This document shows positions 5,050 to 5,200 of a stretch of DNA of 5,200 nucleotides, in pieces. The DNA comes from Dehalococcoidia bacterium. Its GTDB lineage: Bacteria; Chloroflexota; Dehalococcoidia; JAUYDP01. Numbering within the stretch: the stretch's first letter is position 1; each line of letters starts with the position of its first letter. A program made the position numbers and the translations under genes. The stretch is taken from contig JAUYDP010000237.1 in assembly GCA_030691805.1 (NCBI GenBank), positions 1 through 5,200 on the forward strand. The letters run 5' to 3'. The notes beneath the pieces were generated by a model. That model was given only the letters and a program-made list of their open reading frames with translations. It did not search any database and was not told the origin of the DNA.

Positions 5050-5200
5050 GCCGGTGGAGCTTTAGCTTCTCCTGCAACGGGCTGAGATTCGTCCTGCGCA
5101 ATTCTTGGACGAGAGCCTGCTCCTCAGCAATTGTGCGCTCAATATCTTCCCGGTGATCCCAGTAGTAGGCGAGAGCGGCGTGCACGTCCGCGAGGGTTAT
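5042..5200 (-). CDS. DUF433 antitoxin (C-terminal 52 residues; start beyond the window)
   Basis: The frame is open from the window edge to TAG at 5042-5044. The visible part begins I-T-L-A-D-V-H-A-A-L-A-Y-Y-W-D-H-R-E-D-I-E, the characteristic end of DUF433 (a helix-turn-helix fold) at the L-x-x-V-H-x-A-L-x-Y-Y motif. A charged helical tail (ERTIAEEQALVQELRR and onward) follows and would wrap the partner toxin. DUF433 proteins are the usual antitoxins of DUF5615 PIN-like toxins, and they repress their own operon. The N-terminal DNA-binding part and the promoter lie outside the window. Confidence 0.88.
   Translation of the reverse strand: MTLADVHAALAYYWDHREDIERTIAEEQALVQELRRTNLSPLQEKLKLHRRG

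Overview
The window looks like chromosomal DNA from a moderately GC-rich, probably anaerobic or facultative bacterium, likely from an environmental lineage. The DUF433/DUF5615 and DUF4258/DUF2283 toxin-antitoxin (TA) pairs and a small two-cluster ferredoxin would suit Chloroflexota or a similar phylum. That placement is a low-confidence guess, because no phylogenetic marker gene is present.

Layout: (1) Positions 1-1545, minus strand: a compact operon transcribed right to left. It encodes a two-[4Fe-4S] ferredoxin, a four-cysteine protein of unknown function joined to it by a GTGA overlap, a DUF2249 protein with a strong Shine-Dalgarno site, and the N-terminal 165 residues of a YwiC-like membrane protein that runs off the left edge. 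(2) Positions 1546-1800: a divergent intergenic region. It holds a palindrome over a TATAAT box facing the ferredoxin operon, a degenerate heptamer repeat, and a near-consensus sigma70 promoter facing right with a 20-bp inverted repeat between and over its core elements. (3) Positions 1801-2430, plus strand: a probable type II TA pair, a DUF4258 toxin-like protein followed by a DUF2283 protein fused to an excisionase-type helix-turn-helix. (4) Positions 2431-2858: non-coding DNA between convergent genes. It contains a 24-nt copy of a tRNA 3' end (tRNA-Pro by its CCGACCA end) with no tRNA 5' part, and a 13-bp perfect inverted repeat. (5) Positions 2859-4580, minus strand: an OLD-family ATPase with a C-terminal Toprim domain. 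(6) Positions 4717-5200, minus strand: a DUF433 antitoxin, cut by the window edge, overlapping a DUF5615 PIN-like toxin.

My reading is that a redox operon on the left borders a defence and TA island on the right. The tRNA-Pro 3' fragment has the sequence and orientation of the distal attachment-site copy left by a tyrosine-recombinase element. If so, the OLD nuclease and the DUF433/DUF5615 pair lie inside the element, and an intact minus-strand tRNA-Pro should lie beyond the right edge. The OLD protein keeps an ATPase core but lacks several acidic residues normally expected in Toprim metal binding. This makes it the best candidate for an atypical system in the window. No integrase, helicase partner (GajB-like) or reverse transcriptase is present here.
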